Shown one piece after another: positions 13,701 through 27,034 of a stretch of 64,000 nucleotides of DNA (position 1 is the first letter of the stretch; the number at the start of each line of letters is the position of its first letter). A program made the translations under genes and the position numbers. This DNA comes from Rachycentron canadum. Its lineage: Eukaryota > Chordata > Actinopteri > Carangiformes > Rachycentridae. Location of the stretch: contig CM076662.1 of NCBI GenBank assembly GCA_038496675.1, positions 14,254,766 to 14,318,765 of the forward strand, given 5' to 3'. The notes below the pieces were generated by a model, which worked only from the letters and a program-made list of their open reading frames with translations, was not told the origin of the DNA and ran no database searches.

Positions 13701-16700
13701 CATAGGTTAAATTACACCAACCTTGCCTGATTTGAACTCAGGTTGTGTCATTTAAATTAAACTAAAATTTCAAACACACACCATCAAACCATCTATCCTA
13801 AGCCCTTTGTTCATATCTCAGACTTACTAGTTGCTGATGAGTGAGGCTGCGTAGACCTGCTGAACCAGGGAGTTGTTGTTGCAGCCCACTCCTCCGCATA
13901 CAACATTCTGCCCCTCCAGGGTGCTGTAGTTGTGACCGTCCTCTACCACAAAGTACACTGGAGCTCCGGTGTGAAGATACTCGCTCAAGTTCTTAAAGTA
14001 GTCCAGCACGTACGAGTCCTTGATGGAAAGATAAACCATCAGATTTGACCACCACAGGTAGAGGAGCACACAATATCATATACATGAGAAGAATGTTGCA
14101 AAAACTTTATGGTTATGGGCATTTAAATAATCACACCACAGAACAAAATAGACTACATCACAGATTGTTACTTCAGATATTTAAATATAAGCACACCACT
14201 TTGCTCACATCTGTTGAAAAGGTTCAAGCTGTGTCCAATAGAAATCCATAAATACACAGTTATAACACAAAGACTTACATCAGGCATGGATAATTTCTGA
14301 TCCAGTCCAATTTCTACTTTGTTCACAACAGCAATGCTGAAGGAGAGTTTTCCAACAAACATTGCCACCTAAAGAAAGAGAGATGAAAGCATAATGTGAC
14401 AAATTTTATTCCATCAAAAACAATATTTTATTAAATGGGAGATGAATTAAGTGAATGACTTCAACTCAAATCAATAAGCACATTAGAATGCTACATAACA
14501 GCAAGAGTCTCTCCAGAGATAATGTTGGCGTGGGTGACTACCAAAGTGTGACTGAGATACTTACTATGATTGGTCGTACCCATTCTTTGAGGATAAATGG
14601 GGCATAGACCTTCTTGAAAAAACGGAAGAGGAAACCATCTGTCTTGGTTTCCTGACCTTCTGGCAACTTCACACAGCAGACGATGTCAAGTCGATTCCCC
14701 TTTTTGAAAACAGAACAGAAAATACAGCATTTGATAAGTTAACCTTAGTCTGGAACAAATCTGAAGACTGAATTACTAAAATGTGCCACTGAGGCCAAAG
14801 AGTAGGTTTTAACAAGACGAGGCTCTATCAGTGCTCTGCAAACAATCAGCCAGTAAAGAGATCTAATGAGTTAAATTAGCAAGTGTAATGAACTTCTTCT
14901 TGGACACTTATCTGTGTCCAAAATTAATTTGGGGCCGTTAAATTTGTTGGAGAGCTTTTTCACATAAAATCTCACAAGCACTGACAATCAATCCCCCTGT
15001 CTCAACACGAGTGTCATCACAGTTTTCCCTCAGACTCACCTCCTGTCTTCTGGCATCCAAGCCGAGCAAGCTGACAAAGCAACTGATCTGCAATAGGAAA
15101 TCAATAAAAACAGCCAAGCCAGCAAACAGGGAGAAAGTCCTCACTGCAGGCATGTTGGACAGGGCTCCTGCAGACAGAAAAAGTCAACAGTTTTATCAGC
15201 ATCCGACTAACCAGTAAACTATGGCACAGTTTGGGGCCTCTGCATAAATCTTATATAAATATACATTTTAAAGTTTCATTGTAATGGAGTGTATTTAATA
15301 GATGACCCATTTTACCTAGGAAGAAGGCAACAGTCTCGGAGAATGATGAGAGCAACATGCTTGGGGCAACGTCTCCAAGAATACGACCAATCTGGTGGTG
15401 AAGCTCCTCATGTGGCATTCGCTCATCTCTCTGTTTAGAAATGCAAAAGAAAAAAAGGAAAATCACTTTTAGTCGGTTTAACAAATTATTGGCAGCATAT
15501 AAAACTGGTGATCTTTGTACTTTAAGAGAGGCCTGCGCAGATGCATAGTTGACACAACTAGGTAAAGCAACAAGTGTCATGGTTCAACTAAATAAATCAT
15601 AAACACTGACAGTGAAGTTGTACATTAGCATTAAACTATTAAAGTGCATATCAAATAAATAGGTGATTACACTTTTTGGGATTGAGCTAATGAGGCTTAC
15701 CTGATAAGTTTGCACTATAATAAAGATGTTGTCTACTCCAACAGCCAGCACCAGGAATGGAATGACCTCAATTACAATGAGTGTGAGAGGGATACCAGCA
15801 TAGCTGAAAATCCCCAGTGAGGCAGCCACAGAGCTGAGCACAATCAGGATCCCTGCTATACCCAGAGAAATCTTAGAGTCCACCTGTGTGGGCAAAAAGA
15901 TTGAGGATGAGCAATTTTCTTCCATTGGGTGCCACCTTTTAAACTCAAGTGAAGGAAGTTGTCAAGCAAGTAATACTAGTTTTTTCTGAACCAAAGCTCT
16001 TGCGTCACAGGTAGGAAAGAAAAGTGACACAGAATGAGTAAACTGTCCCAGGAATAAATTATGGTAACAAACCCATGGAATAAAAATGATAACAACACCG
16101 AACTGGGGCTTCGTCTCTTACCATCACTCTCCTGAAGCTGTGGATGTGACCCAGGGCCAGGGAGATGTAGATGAACATAATGGCGTAGCTGATGACTATG
16201 GTGCGGATGTCACTGTTGCTCTCTCTGTCAATTTCATCTTCAACACTCCTCTCTGCGCTAAATGCAATGGTCAGGTTGGGGTTTTTGAAGTTCTTCATGA
16301 ACTTGATGAATCTGAAAGGCACACAAACAAATGCAATAAGTACACATAGAGAAAGTGTTCTAAGCAATTTGAGAAATAGATTGCGGTCTCACTCTTTCTC
16401 CCATGCCAGAGCTTTTCCCAGCCGCTCTGTGTCGTTCAGGTAGTTGTTGAGTGGAAAGGTGATCACTAGGGCAGTGGCATTGTTGTAGTTGGTGTCTGTA
16501 GTAAGAATTAAAAGGATACATCAATTGAGATAAAGATGACTGAACTATTTTACAGCCGAGCGCTCGCTTTGACAGATATACAATAACAGTCTGATAATCA
16601 ATTAATAAATTCCCCAAAAAAACATGGCTGTCTCTTAGGGAGATGGATGTTTATTATTAACATTGCCATCACATGTCATGATATGAGAGGAGGAAGTGGA

Positions 16701-19700
16701 TATTATTCTTATTTCCTTATATATATATTATCAGTTCAAACAGTTCAGTTGTAATCTATCGCTTCACCCAGCTCACCATCGTAACCTCCGAGGGCCAGCC
16801 ATGGGAAGATGGGACCACCAAATGTGCCTAAACAAGGGTCATGGAGGACAGTAGTGTCATTGAGGGATGCTGGTGCGCTGCAAGAGAAAGGACGAGCAGA
16901 GTTGAAAGTTATAACGATTACTCATAGGTCGTTAGAAAAAAAAAAAAGGAGAAAAGAAAAGAATCACCTCATGACAACAAATGGGGAAGTAGTCCTGTGT
17001 TATTTTCAGAAGGCACACAAATGCTTAACCCACATACAGAGAAAATAGATTTTTGTGATCTGCAGGGGTTGATTTTGAAACTTTTCTAGAAATTTTGAAC
17101 GATTTACTAGTTACTTTCCTCTAACAGATATATGCTGGTGACAAAGGAGAGACCTAATTTGTGACCTGTTTATTTGTGTGTATTTGAAAAAGGAAAAGAA
17201 AACTGACAGATCTTGCAAGAAAAAATAAAAAATAAATAAATCACCTGACACAGTAGAGAAAGTGGCTGTGATAGTCAGCATAGACAAAGAAGTCGTCTCC
17301 TACGCTGTGGTCCAACACAGTGTGGCTGTTCTGGAAGTAGTTGAGGACACTCAAGATGGTACAGTTGTCATTGTACGGGGCCAGTGGAGCCAAGCAGATG
17401 TCTTTAAGTGTGACATTCTCATCCTTGTATGTGGCCACGAGAGCTTCAATGTCAAGCTGCAAATCCAGCACCTGGTTGTTTATATTAAAAAAAATAAGTG
17501 GAAAAAGACATGAGAACCAATAAACCATGATTTCAGAAACACAGCTGCTTTTCATTTGGTAAAAACCTTACTTCTTCACACAAAACAGCTCTAATGAAAG
17601 CAATTTAATCAAATTGCTTATGATCTTTCAAAATGACCTCTCCCAGTAACCAACCTGGTGCAGGATGTCTTTATCTAGTATGGCTCCAAATGGGACATCT
17701 GATCCTCCAAGGTATGGAGAGTAGATGGTAGTGTCATTGAGTGGAGTGGTTATAATGAGCTGTGCAGTTCTAAAGAAGGGTCCAAAGTGGCTGTCAAAAT
17801 AGTCCTTCTCTTGACGGGCCTGGCTAGTGGGAGATGACCACAGCTCAACGGGGTCAGTGGTGATGCGCATGTAGATGAGTCCCCCAGAGGAGGCTACCAC
17901 AAGTATCAGACTTCCCAGTATGACCAGGCAGGGATGCCGCACACAGAAGGAACCCCAGGAGCTGAAGAGGATCCGCAGTGCATTCTCAAATCGTTCGCCG
18001 AGAGTTTCACAGCATGATGCATTTACTAAGAACAGAAAAAGACTGGGAGTTGGTTTTAATTGTTCAAAAAAAGTCAGAGCAATTTAATTTTTTGTATTAC
18101 ACCTAAAGAACAAGTTATTTATTCAGATGGCAAACAGATTACAGAGAGAACAAAATTAGTTGCCCTTTTAATTGGGGATTATTATACCTTGGTCGGAATT
18201 ATCACTGTTGAGAGACAGTGGGTTATTACTGTCCAGTATGGGGCCATACTCAGACATGATTGTCCTTTTCCTGTTAACACAAAAAATAAGATTAGATATC
18301 AACTTCAAATGCCAGCAACAGAACCAAAACATTATTGTCACATTGAATCAGTGGTTGTAGCAGAATATGGCACAAGCAGAAAGTCCTTTACCTGTAACAC
18401 CACGCTATCAGCACGACTCCAAAAAAGATTAACAGGAAGGCCACATAAGAGATCCACATGATGACTGTCATGGCGTCGATACCAAAGATTGTCCAGGGTG
18501 GGGGGAGAGGGGGAGGTACAGGCTTTGGCCCGCAGGCATTTGTGCAGTCCTGACAGGAGCAAGGACCTGCACCGTCCTCTAAGCCCTCGGTGCACGCATA
18601 TGTCTTGTTGTTCATGGGAATGTAACCAGAAACTGGGACATCTAGAATGAAGGAACAACAAAACACAGCACGATGGATTTACTACCGATAGAGTAGCAGA
18701 TGCAAGAAATATTAGGCTGTAACAATGATGAACAAACATTTTTACATTTACATTTACCAGCAGGCTCATGACCAAATTACCACAAAATGGTTTACCTGAG
18801 AAGATGGGGATGATAGGGAAGGGAGTCTGTCCATTGTTAATATCAAACATGTACTGGATCCAGTTAGTAGCATTGCAGTCCTTTGCATCCTTGCCACACA
18901 GCAGTGATAAGGCCTTCACATTGCTAGATGGTGCCTGCACGTCCTTACAGGCATTGTACATTGCTGAAAAAGAAGAATTTAATTATTTTAGGGTACAACT
19001 CAAGATTTTCAACTTAAAAATGCCAATTCCCCTTTTTAGAACAAAAATGAAATGGAATTACACAACTTGGAGCATTTTTACTTAGCATGTTTTCTTTAGA
19101 CCAGGAAGTCATGACACAAAATGAAGGTAAAACTGTTTCTTTGTATCTTGTTCCACATCTGGATGTCAGCTCACCATTAGCAAAGGTTTGTCCAATATAG
19201 TACTGCACTTCCAGCACACTGGACGCATTGACGTTGGTGGCATTCATAAACTGACTCTGGTGGGGGCTGCATGTCAGCTCACAGAAGAGGTTCATCAGAT
19301 TGAAGAAACAGGCGGGACACCTGCAAACAGATGTTGTGAGTGTCATAATCATCACATAACTTAAAGATAATAAAACAAATGAAAGATTTTAGAGTTAGAG
19401 ATGTAATATGGCTAACAAGGCAGTAATAAATTGGGTGAAATAAAAGAATAAAAATGAATGATAAGAAAAGATGTAAACATCTCAAAATCAAAACATTTGG
19501 CCTGTGAGGCAGTCCTTCTCTAACCTATTATTTGGAACATACAAAGCCAGGGTTTGCATGTTAGAATGACAAAATGTAGATCAACATTTGACCAGTGCAT
19601 GTGTTGACATATTTAAAAAGGATAGATAGCCTGCTTTTTGTGCTCAGGAGGGGATATTATTATAATAATGTCCTTAAAAGCATGTCATGTGCTTCATTAT

Positions 19701-22283
19701 CTAATGTGATAACTGCAGTAAATACCTAGACAGAAACTGAAGGGGCAGCTGGAGACTCCCTTTGAGAGTGTGCAACTGGTCAACATCACAGCAAAGGCTT
19801 CGGTTTCCATAGTCATATCCAGGACAAAGCTCCTGCATGTAAACAAAAAAGAAATGACATGCCATAATGCAATTTTTATGGCATTAGAAAGCAGAAGTAA
19901 GTTACAGAATGTTGGGTTGAGTGTTAGCAAAGTTGACGTCAGCAATAAGAAATCAAATGCAATAAGAAATTTACCGTGAGAAGCACATAACCCTCAGGCT
20001 GTAGCGGGATAGCAGGACCTGTGTAGTTGCAGTTGTCCTTTTTTCCGGGCACCTTTTCAGATTCCCCACACTCACCATACCATACACAGTGCTGGGCCTC
20101 AACCTGGTAGTAAGACAAGAGAAAGACAAGGATCGTATGTTCATATGTGTGTTCAAAGAGGAAATTCATCTGGCCTATATTTATTTGTTTCTGTAGAATC
20201 CGGTAAAAGCAGATTTTTACTTGTTTGACTTGTTACTTGTTTTTGTCTAGCGAGAACGAGGACAAGCTGTTGGCAAAAAAGACTAAGACAAGTTCCTCTA
20301 AATGCTGCTCACACAGACTTAACCATTCTGATCTGAGATTAAAGTTTGTGTATGAGGTTTTAGATTTACCAGGTTAAACCACCGGTCATGTTTCTTTTCC
20401 TTTTATTTCTAATATCTTGTGCATTGCATATCTGAAAATTAAATTTCACTTCTGCAAAAATGTATTCTTTCAACCCAGCACTTGAAAAGTCAGCAGACAG
20501 AAGAAGCTTGATCATTTCATGCATTTTATCTTGACTAAGCTCACATTCTACGTCAAAAAAAGAAGGCAAGAAAAAGGAGAACCATAGTCAAATATCTATA
20601 GCAACATAATAACACAATATTATTATGGCTTAACATGGTTTAGCCATAATATCAACTTGAACACATTTATTTTAATTTAGATACATTCCAAAAAATGCAT
20701 ACTATTACCATAACATACTATTATCATTGATTAAATAATTGAATGGTCTGTTTATAGCTCAAGCAGTCAAGGTTTCCATGATCTGTCAGCATCAGAGCTC
20801 TCACATGTTCATTGTCAGGAGGGGTGACTGAGGGAAGTTAACTCACTTACTCTTCAAATTATTTTATGAGTAAGACCAGTGTTGCGCAGCGCCCTACTTG
20901 CGCCTTGTGAAACTCAATTTAAAGGACAGCAATCAAATGTCATCCCTTCCTCGGTTGGAGCTGTAAGCAGCTGCGTGTGGGTGATACTCTAAACTATTGG
21001 CCCAAAGTCAACATGCAAGACCCAGAACCAGGGGTGTAAGATTTGTTTATTTATGGTAAGAACCAGAACCCTGCAAGGTTTGGTTTAAGCAATTCGTTGA
21101 TACAACAGAAACTGAACCCAACTCCACAAAAGAAAAAAGAAAACATGCCTTTATAAAAAAAAAAATCCTTTATGCTTATCCACTGCCTCTCCACATAATC
21201 AATGTCTGCTCATCCCGCACTTGTTATTTCACCCGGATACAGATACCTTATCTTGAAAGAGTAATGATTAATACGATCCAGATGTGATCTGATTTTTTTT
21301 TTTTTTAACCAGTTTAGAAAAAGTTTCGTGCATTTTACTGGGCTGACCTAATTACCTCATGAATATGGTGGCAAACAATGCAGTGAAACGAGTTAGGAGG
21401 CCACTGATGTGCGTTTGATTGGATCAAACGATACTGAACTCAGTTCAATCAAACCCTAACACTTTGCGTCAACGAATCGGTTGGCTCTCCCTTTGTAACG
21501 TGCTCGTTTTTAAAGAAAAAAAAAACATTCATTGCTATTTTAGATCATATTTCCATCCCTGTCATTTTAGGTGTTTTGAAAAGAAGCAAAGGCAGCCAAG
21601 CCCCACGCGTTTTGTCCCAGTTAATGCACTGTGTTTACACTTGATAAGTCCAAATGACATTGCACGACACTGGTTTAAGCTCTGTGCTCTCTACACTTCC
21701 ACATGCCTGGTTGATAAATAACGTGCTAATGTTGCACATTTTCGGCTTCTTCGTCCCAGTTTTGTGAACAGGGTAAACGGGGTCAGAAGTTGTGGCTCGG
21801 GGTAATAAAAAGAAAACCGGGAACTCATTAACATAAACCTTATTTAAACTACCTTGTGGAAACAGGGTGGTGTTTTTGTTTTCGCTGTGTCCGGCTTTAA
21901 GACTCAGCGTCTCAGTGAAATGCCCAAGCTAACGTCTTGCGTTTGTCCCTCTCGATGCTCCTCCGTTTACGAGGGTGGTCCACTTTTCAAACAGCACGAC
22001 TCCCCGTTATAATGTCTGAGCCGCTATTTAGCCCATTGCTGACTATCACCTCGTCTTTCGCCCGGGTGTGTCGGAGCGAGAGCCCGAAATAGCCCCGACT
22101 AACCCGACCCTCAGTTTCGCTAGCAGCCTCAAATAAACACCTCGGTAGCGGAGCGAGCTGAGTCACGTTTAAGTCACGAGAACGCGGACGTTAAGTTGCA
22201 CTTACCCGCTGAAAATACCGCCGCGTTAGGACAGCGACGAGGAAAAGTGTGCACAAAATGCCCCTCCTTGGTGAGGCCCCCAT
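10719..22283 (-). CDS. npc1: NPC intracellular cholesterol transporter 1, complete, 25 coding exons
   Basis: Minus-strand exons 1-25: 22206-22283, 19975-20103, 19726-19832, 19175-19320, 18796-18963, 18392-18641, 18188-18270, 17655-18025, 17245-17471, 16777-16877, 16393-16495, 16122-16311, 15701-15883, 15316-15430, 15040-15167, 14565-14699, 14279-14368, 13828-14018, 13553-13668, 13010-13139, 12672-12857, 11884-12115, 11368-11481, 10910-11072 and 10719-10801. They total 3819 nt, or 1272 residues (human 1278). NPC1 is a 13-span late-endosome/lysosome protein that takes cholesterol from NPC2 and moves it into the membrane. The Cys-rich N-terminal domain (CVWYGEC, CELTCSPHQS) is followed by a proline linker (KPVPPPLPPPW) and the first internal helix. 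The sterol-sensing domain lies in exons 12-15 (EVIPFLVLAVGVDN; Pro683 aligns with human P691). The Cys-rich loop follows (DFIDAL; Ile1051 aligns with human I1061). The C-terminal EREPLLNY fits the lysosomal dileucine motif. No frame break was seen. Confidence 0.97.
20104..22205 (-). other. npc1 intron 1 with CpG-rich 5' part
   Basis: This is the 2.1-kb intron between the signal-peptide exon and exon 2. The part next to exon 1 (about 21880-22205) is clearly richer in CpG than the AT-rich remainder, as expected around a housekeeping promoter. It holds two GTCACG hexamers (see the separate entry). An imperfect hairpin lies at 20621-20651: 12 of 13 bases pair around the loop CATGG. No gene was seen. 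Confidence 0.6.
22162..22178. promoter_or_regulatory. Two CLEAR/E-box-like half sites near the npc1 first exon
   Basis: GTCACGTTT (22162-22170) and GTCACGAG (22173-22180) sit 26-45 bases inside intron 1. The TFEB CLEAR element is GTCACGTGAC; each site keeps only the GTCACG core. NPC1 is a lysosomal gene of the class TFEB regulates, but these are incomplete matches and may be chance. Confidence 0.25.
22206..22283 (-). CDS. npc1: npc1 exon 1, signal-peptide exon
   Basis: This first coding exon is inferred, because signal peptides are not conserved in sequence. It is the only frame-compatible candidate I found upstream of exon 2. The donor is CGG|GTAAGT and phase 0, matching the phase-0 start of exon 2 (VEAQHCVWYG). 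The ATG at 22281-22283 has G at -3 and +4. The 26 residues contain a hydrophobic stretch, ILCTLFLVAVL, as a secretory leader needs. The basic TRRYFQR after the core is unusual for a cleavage region. An in-frame ATG at 22410-22412 would add 43 residues and bury the hydrophobic core. Confidence 0.7.
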
Positions 22284-23820
22284 CCCTCTTACTGAAAAGA
22301 CCGAATCCAAGTGACAGTGCAGGTAAAGTTTCGCATATCTTGTTGATGGTTTCTTCTTCCTTTGTTTGGGACGGATACAACCTGTCGCCTCAGTGCTGCC
22401 ATCGGGAGTCATGGATGACACACTGCACCTGAACGCATCACCAGGAAATCACACAAATCTCTTGCTCATCATTAAATCACAGGCGCTGAAAACCTATTTC
22501 ATTAAGCATTTTCTTAATATGAACAATCTTAATTTTTTGGTTTTGTTATGGTATGGCTAATTTGTCAATTATTCTTTCCTTCCCTTTCCTTTCCTTTCCT
22601 TTCAACTTCCAGGATGTTGAAAACTTAAAAATCATGGATATAAATTAAAACCTCTGTTTAAGGTTACATTTTTTGATATGAGGACTTTTTTATGTTGCAC
22701 ATGCCAAATCACAACCAACATTTGTTTTTGTTGGTTTATTTTTTCTTTTTGCCCATAATAACATTAAATTAATATGCGACAAAATTCCTAGTGAGTATTG
22801 CATCTCAGAGCAACAGAATGACCCAGCTTTAAACTTGATTTGACATCGCAAGATACATAGGTAATATGGTCTGTGATTTTGGGAAAATGTACAATTTAGT
22901 TTCAACTGCCAAAAACCTTTGAAATTATTCATTACATTGCATTCATCATAATAAAGTGGAGTGGCACATTGATGCAATCTTCTCTTCAAACAGGGGCTAT
23001 TAATTAGCAATGTGTGGCCTTACATTTTTTTTGTTGACTTAGTTGCAAATATTTAACTTTAATGTTATATCCTCGAACATATAGACAAACTAGGGCATAT
23101 AACCTCACAATAAAATATAACAATTTGTTACTTAAGATCAAACACAACTCCAATCTGTAGCACTTAAGCCCCAAGAGCCTTAAACACAACATAAATGTGA
23201 AAAAACAAAACAAAAAAAAGAATCTACATTCTATAAATCTATATTCGTCTCATACATAATGTAAATGCTCTCTTATAAAGTCTTAAATTGGTGCTTCCAT
23301 GTGTTTGCAGCTCATTATAGTAGTAGTAATGTTTAATGTGTTTCTTCCCCTCAGGTCAACATCACTACATGAGATTTGATCAGTTTAAACAGTATCATCA
23401 GCAATCTATGGGCAGATATAGGGCATAGACAACATATTGCTTTAATTGATTTTTATAAAATGTCATTGTTTTATTCTGTGTACTTACATATAATTAATAC
23501 AATGAGAAGAATTTTGTCCTCTAATGCTCAATCAAACACCCTTTGTGTGCTTATTATCGGTCGTTTCAAGTCACGTCATGGAGATCAAATTCTGGTGCTC
23601 ACACTATCACACAGTGAAACACTGAAGCAATAGAGAGGACACGCTGCTCATTCAGCTGATTATCTGCTTATTCATCAAATGTTCCTTGAAGGGCTGCAGG
23701 CGCCAAGATAAAAAAAAAAAAGACTGAGTAAATGAGTAAATCCTTGCTATCATTTTTCTTCTTCCTGTAGCTCACCCTTCATTTGTTGAAGCTGTGGGAG
23801 GAAAAAAAAAGAACAAAATG
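22284..23820. other. Intergenic interval between the npc1 5' end and the egfr 3' end
   Basis: The npc1 5' UTR and proximal promoter must lie at the left edge. A CCTTT-type pyrimidine run occurs at about 22573-22603. The remainder is AT-rich with homopolymers. I see no coding similarity on either strand, and the npc1 transcription start cannot be placed from sequence alone. Confidence 0.45.
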
Positions 23821-23839
23821 TATTTCCATAGAAAAAAAA

Positions 23840-25628
23840 AAGATTTATTCATGTTCACTTTTGAATGACATAATCACAAATCAGAAATAAGTGTATATTC
23901 ACGTATGATATGACAAAATTGTATACTGATATTGTAGTATAAATTATAGGTGACTGTTTAAGGGTATATTACAGAATAATCACTGTTTTCTGTACATGTA
24001 CCTGTGTAAAATCTGCAAAAGTAGGTCTACAGGTTACTACAATGGTATATTCCTTTAAAACTAGGAATAATATTTGCAAAGTTAATGCTCTTGCATGACT
24101 ACAAGACTTTAAAGCTAGAAGCAGATTCATATATATGGCGTCAACACCCTGTGTGAAACAATAGTAATAAAACAAACAAGGAAAATTCTCCTGGTAATAA
24201 TATAGACACATTAGAACACAAACATAAGAAACATTCTTAGTTTCTCACTTGACTCAAAGCCATTCAAATAGTCTCTAAAATACATTGTGTTTATTAGGAA
24301 ATGCTACTTCTTTTTAAAAAATTTAAACAAGTTACTTACATGACCTAAGACAGTTAACCTTGAAATTCAAGTGAAAAAAAAAAAAAAAAAAAAAAAAAAA
24401 CTCCATGGGAATGTGACCAGAGCTACTGTTCTTGAGCTTTTTTGTACTGAGCTGTATAAACTTAGTGTGTAGTAGTAGTAGTGTGTAGTGTGTAAAAATA
24501 TATTATTGGTGGGAAGGAATCAGTAACATGGCCCAGAAAAGAGCTTCCTGTGTAAGCAGACTAATACGCTGTACTGATATAAAGCCTAGAGTTTATCTGC
24601 TTTTGTGGGTCCACACAAATATGTTTCATTCAAGAGTGCTGCATGTTTTCAGCGACAAAAAGCAGCAGAGTGAATATGACCACAATCACATTTGTCATGT
24701 TTACCGTCCCATTCTCTACATAGTTGGTGTGGTATCACACCTCGGGGGACATGGGAAACTCTTCTCTCTTGTTTCAATCTAGAAACGCATACACAGGACT
24801 GTCTTAGAGCAGAAAGGTAACATATTTAAATGATACAATTCACCAGTATTCCCCTTAAAACTATCTATAAATTCTATACACTGCAACATCTGGTTTCCTC
24901 ATTGACTCATTCTTCAGGAAGAGTGTCGTCAGCCCTCTGAGGACCCCAACGGTCAGGCCAGCATTTAACTCCCTTTAATCATCTTCTTGACTTCATCAGA
25001 GATAAAGGTTCTGTAGCGTCATATCAGTGTCAAGAGAGAGCACCAGAGTGTGATGTGAACTCTTTCAATTCAAACACATCAATACCTTTTGCTGAATGTG
25101 TCTCTTAGCTTGTGATACTACAACACATGTACCTTAAGTTGAGTTTTGGGTTGAGCTGCCAGTTTCTGTTCTTTGCAAAAGAGAAAAATGGAGGACGCTT
25201 ACATCCTGTGAAGAAACATTCCTCAACTGAAACATCTGGATCACATACAGCATTTTGTGCAGAACATTTAGGTCTTCAATTTCCGACAGGGGTTACGACA
25301 TTAGGTCGGCGGGCATTGGGTCCAGAAAGTCTCAGGTCAACTGAGTCATGTATGAATCAGCTTTTGTCCAGCTTTCATCAAGAAAAAGTCATTTCCTGTT
25401 TGGTTGTAAGATAAAACTCTTTGGAATGAGACAGGTTTTACGTGACAAGCATGACAGCATGCAAACAACACGGAAAGCTGCACAAAGTGTCACCTGACTT
25501 CATAAGACAGGACATAATGTATATGATTGATGGTACCACCTAAGTATACTTTTCTACCCAGTCATCAACACTGTTTCTTAATGAAACAGTAAATTGTCTC
25601 TTATTTCTTGTCTTTATCCATTAAGTCC
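23840..25628 (-). other. egfr 3' UTR with putative poly(A) signal
   Basis: The non-coding sequence after the egfr stop extends to a minus-strand AATAAA (complement of 23844-23849). This is followed on the minus strand by a T-rich run, as expected at a poly(A) site. The resulting 3' UTR is about 1.8 kb. A 27-base A tract lies at about 24374-24400. Confidence 0.5.
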
Positions 25629-27002
25629 TCAGTCTGGGCCCAGGTACTCCACATTCTCTGCTGCCGGGATGTGTCCATTGGCATGAGTCTTGAAGGTAGG
25701 AGTGAAATCCTGTTGGTAATCTGGGTTGTCTATGCTGTTCTGGGGCTGGTATTTCTGAATGCTGTGAACTGTGCCGTTGGAGGTGAGTGGGAGGATGGCG
25801 GGAGGTGGGACATCGTTGAGGTATTCGGGCCCGTTGGTCCCATTCTTAAAGCAGTTCAGGTACTCTGTCTCTGTGTCGTCTGAAGAAATGGTGGGGAGGA
25901 GGGTGCGAGGTGGACCAGGGTGCTGGTAGATGGGATTCATCACATCTGAGACTCCGTTCTGGTTCATGTAGTCTGTAAGAAAGCCAATTACATAAGTAAC
26001 TAAACGGATTCTCATTAAGTGAATATGGGGTTATATTCAAAATTCAATGGCCCATAATGGTGGTTTTGCATGTTTTCAATTACTTGGTTAGTGCCTTTAA
26101 TCCTTTCTTTGCTTTATTTTCTTTAAAGTTACATTCATGATGCGGTGGTGAGCAGGGATACTCTTATAACATTGAAGAAATGTCTGACATTCAATTTATG
26201 TGCTATGTTCTTTGAAAATATCAACCTTAAATCAAAGAGGTCTAAAACTCTCTTCTTGAAGTAATTTATGCCACAGAAATCCTTTTCTTAAATTTATGTG
26301 TTGTATTTTATTACGTAGAGTGTTTATGCTGGCTGAATGTCATAATTTATGAGATCGTTTTCCACTTTGACAAGCAATAAAGTTGTAGTTGTAGTGGTGA
26401 TATATAAAGGGACAATGTGAATTTAGTAGTTTATTGTAATACAAAGCTTTCAGATCAGAAGCTGACTTTTAAATCTAAGATACTAGATTTACCTTGAAGA
26501 CAGAAAAACAACTCCTATATGGTCTAAAAAGTCAGACAGTAATAATACATGTTTGATGTTCATATGGTGTAATGCTGCCTGTATTCATTCTAATTCCCCA
26601 CTAGAGCCATCAAGTCTAAAGATTAATGCACTAGTAGAATTGTGAAAGCAGTGGGAGACAAACTGCACCAAAAGTTTGGCAGCACATGTTTTTTTCAGCT
26701 GAGACAATAAGTAGAGCAGTTTGCTTCTTGTCCAGTAGATGTCCCTCTTACTCACTGAATCAAACAGAGGGACCAGGAGAGATTACCACCCTAATGTGAT
26801 GAAGATTTTATTAAAAAAAGTGGAAACACTGGGGGCTTTTGAAGCTTGAGGAGACTTGCCTGGAGCTGGCTGGAAGGCATTGTCTAAAACTTTGTCTGTG
26901 GGGTCAGGAATGTACCGGAGAACCAGGCTTCCATCTCTGCCCGGGAACCCATTCTGTAACAAAGGACAGATGCTTTTAGGGCTGTGGCACTCAGAAAAGA
27001 AA

Positions 27003-27034
<32 letters not shown>

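Noticed and set aside
18338..18961. 207-codon minus-strand frame spanning two npc1 exons
   Set aside because: It runs through an intron and mixes frames; the true exons are 18392-18641 and 18796-18963.
20366..20569. 67-codon minus-strand frame in npc1 intron 1
   Set aside because: It has no recognisable similarity and no splice support, and it lies in an AT-rich intron. Probably random.
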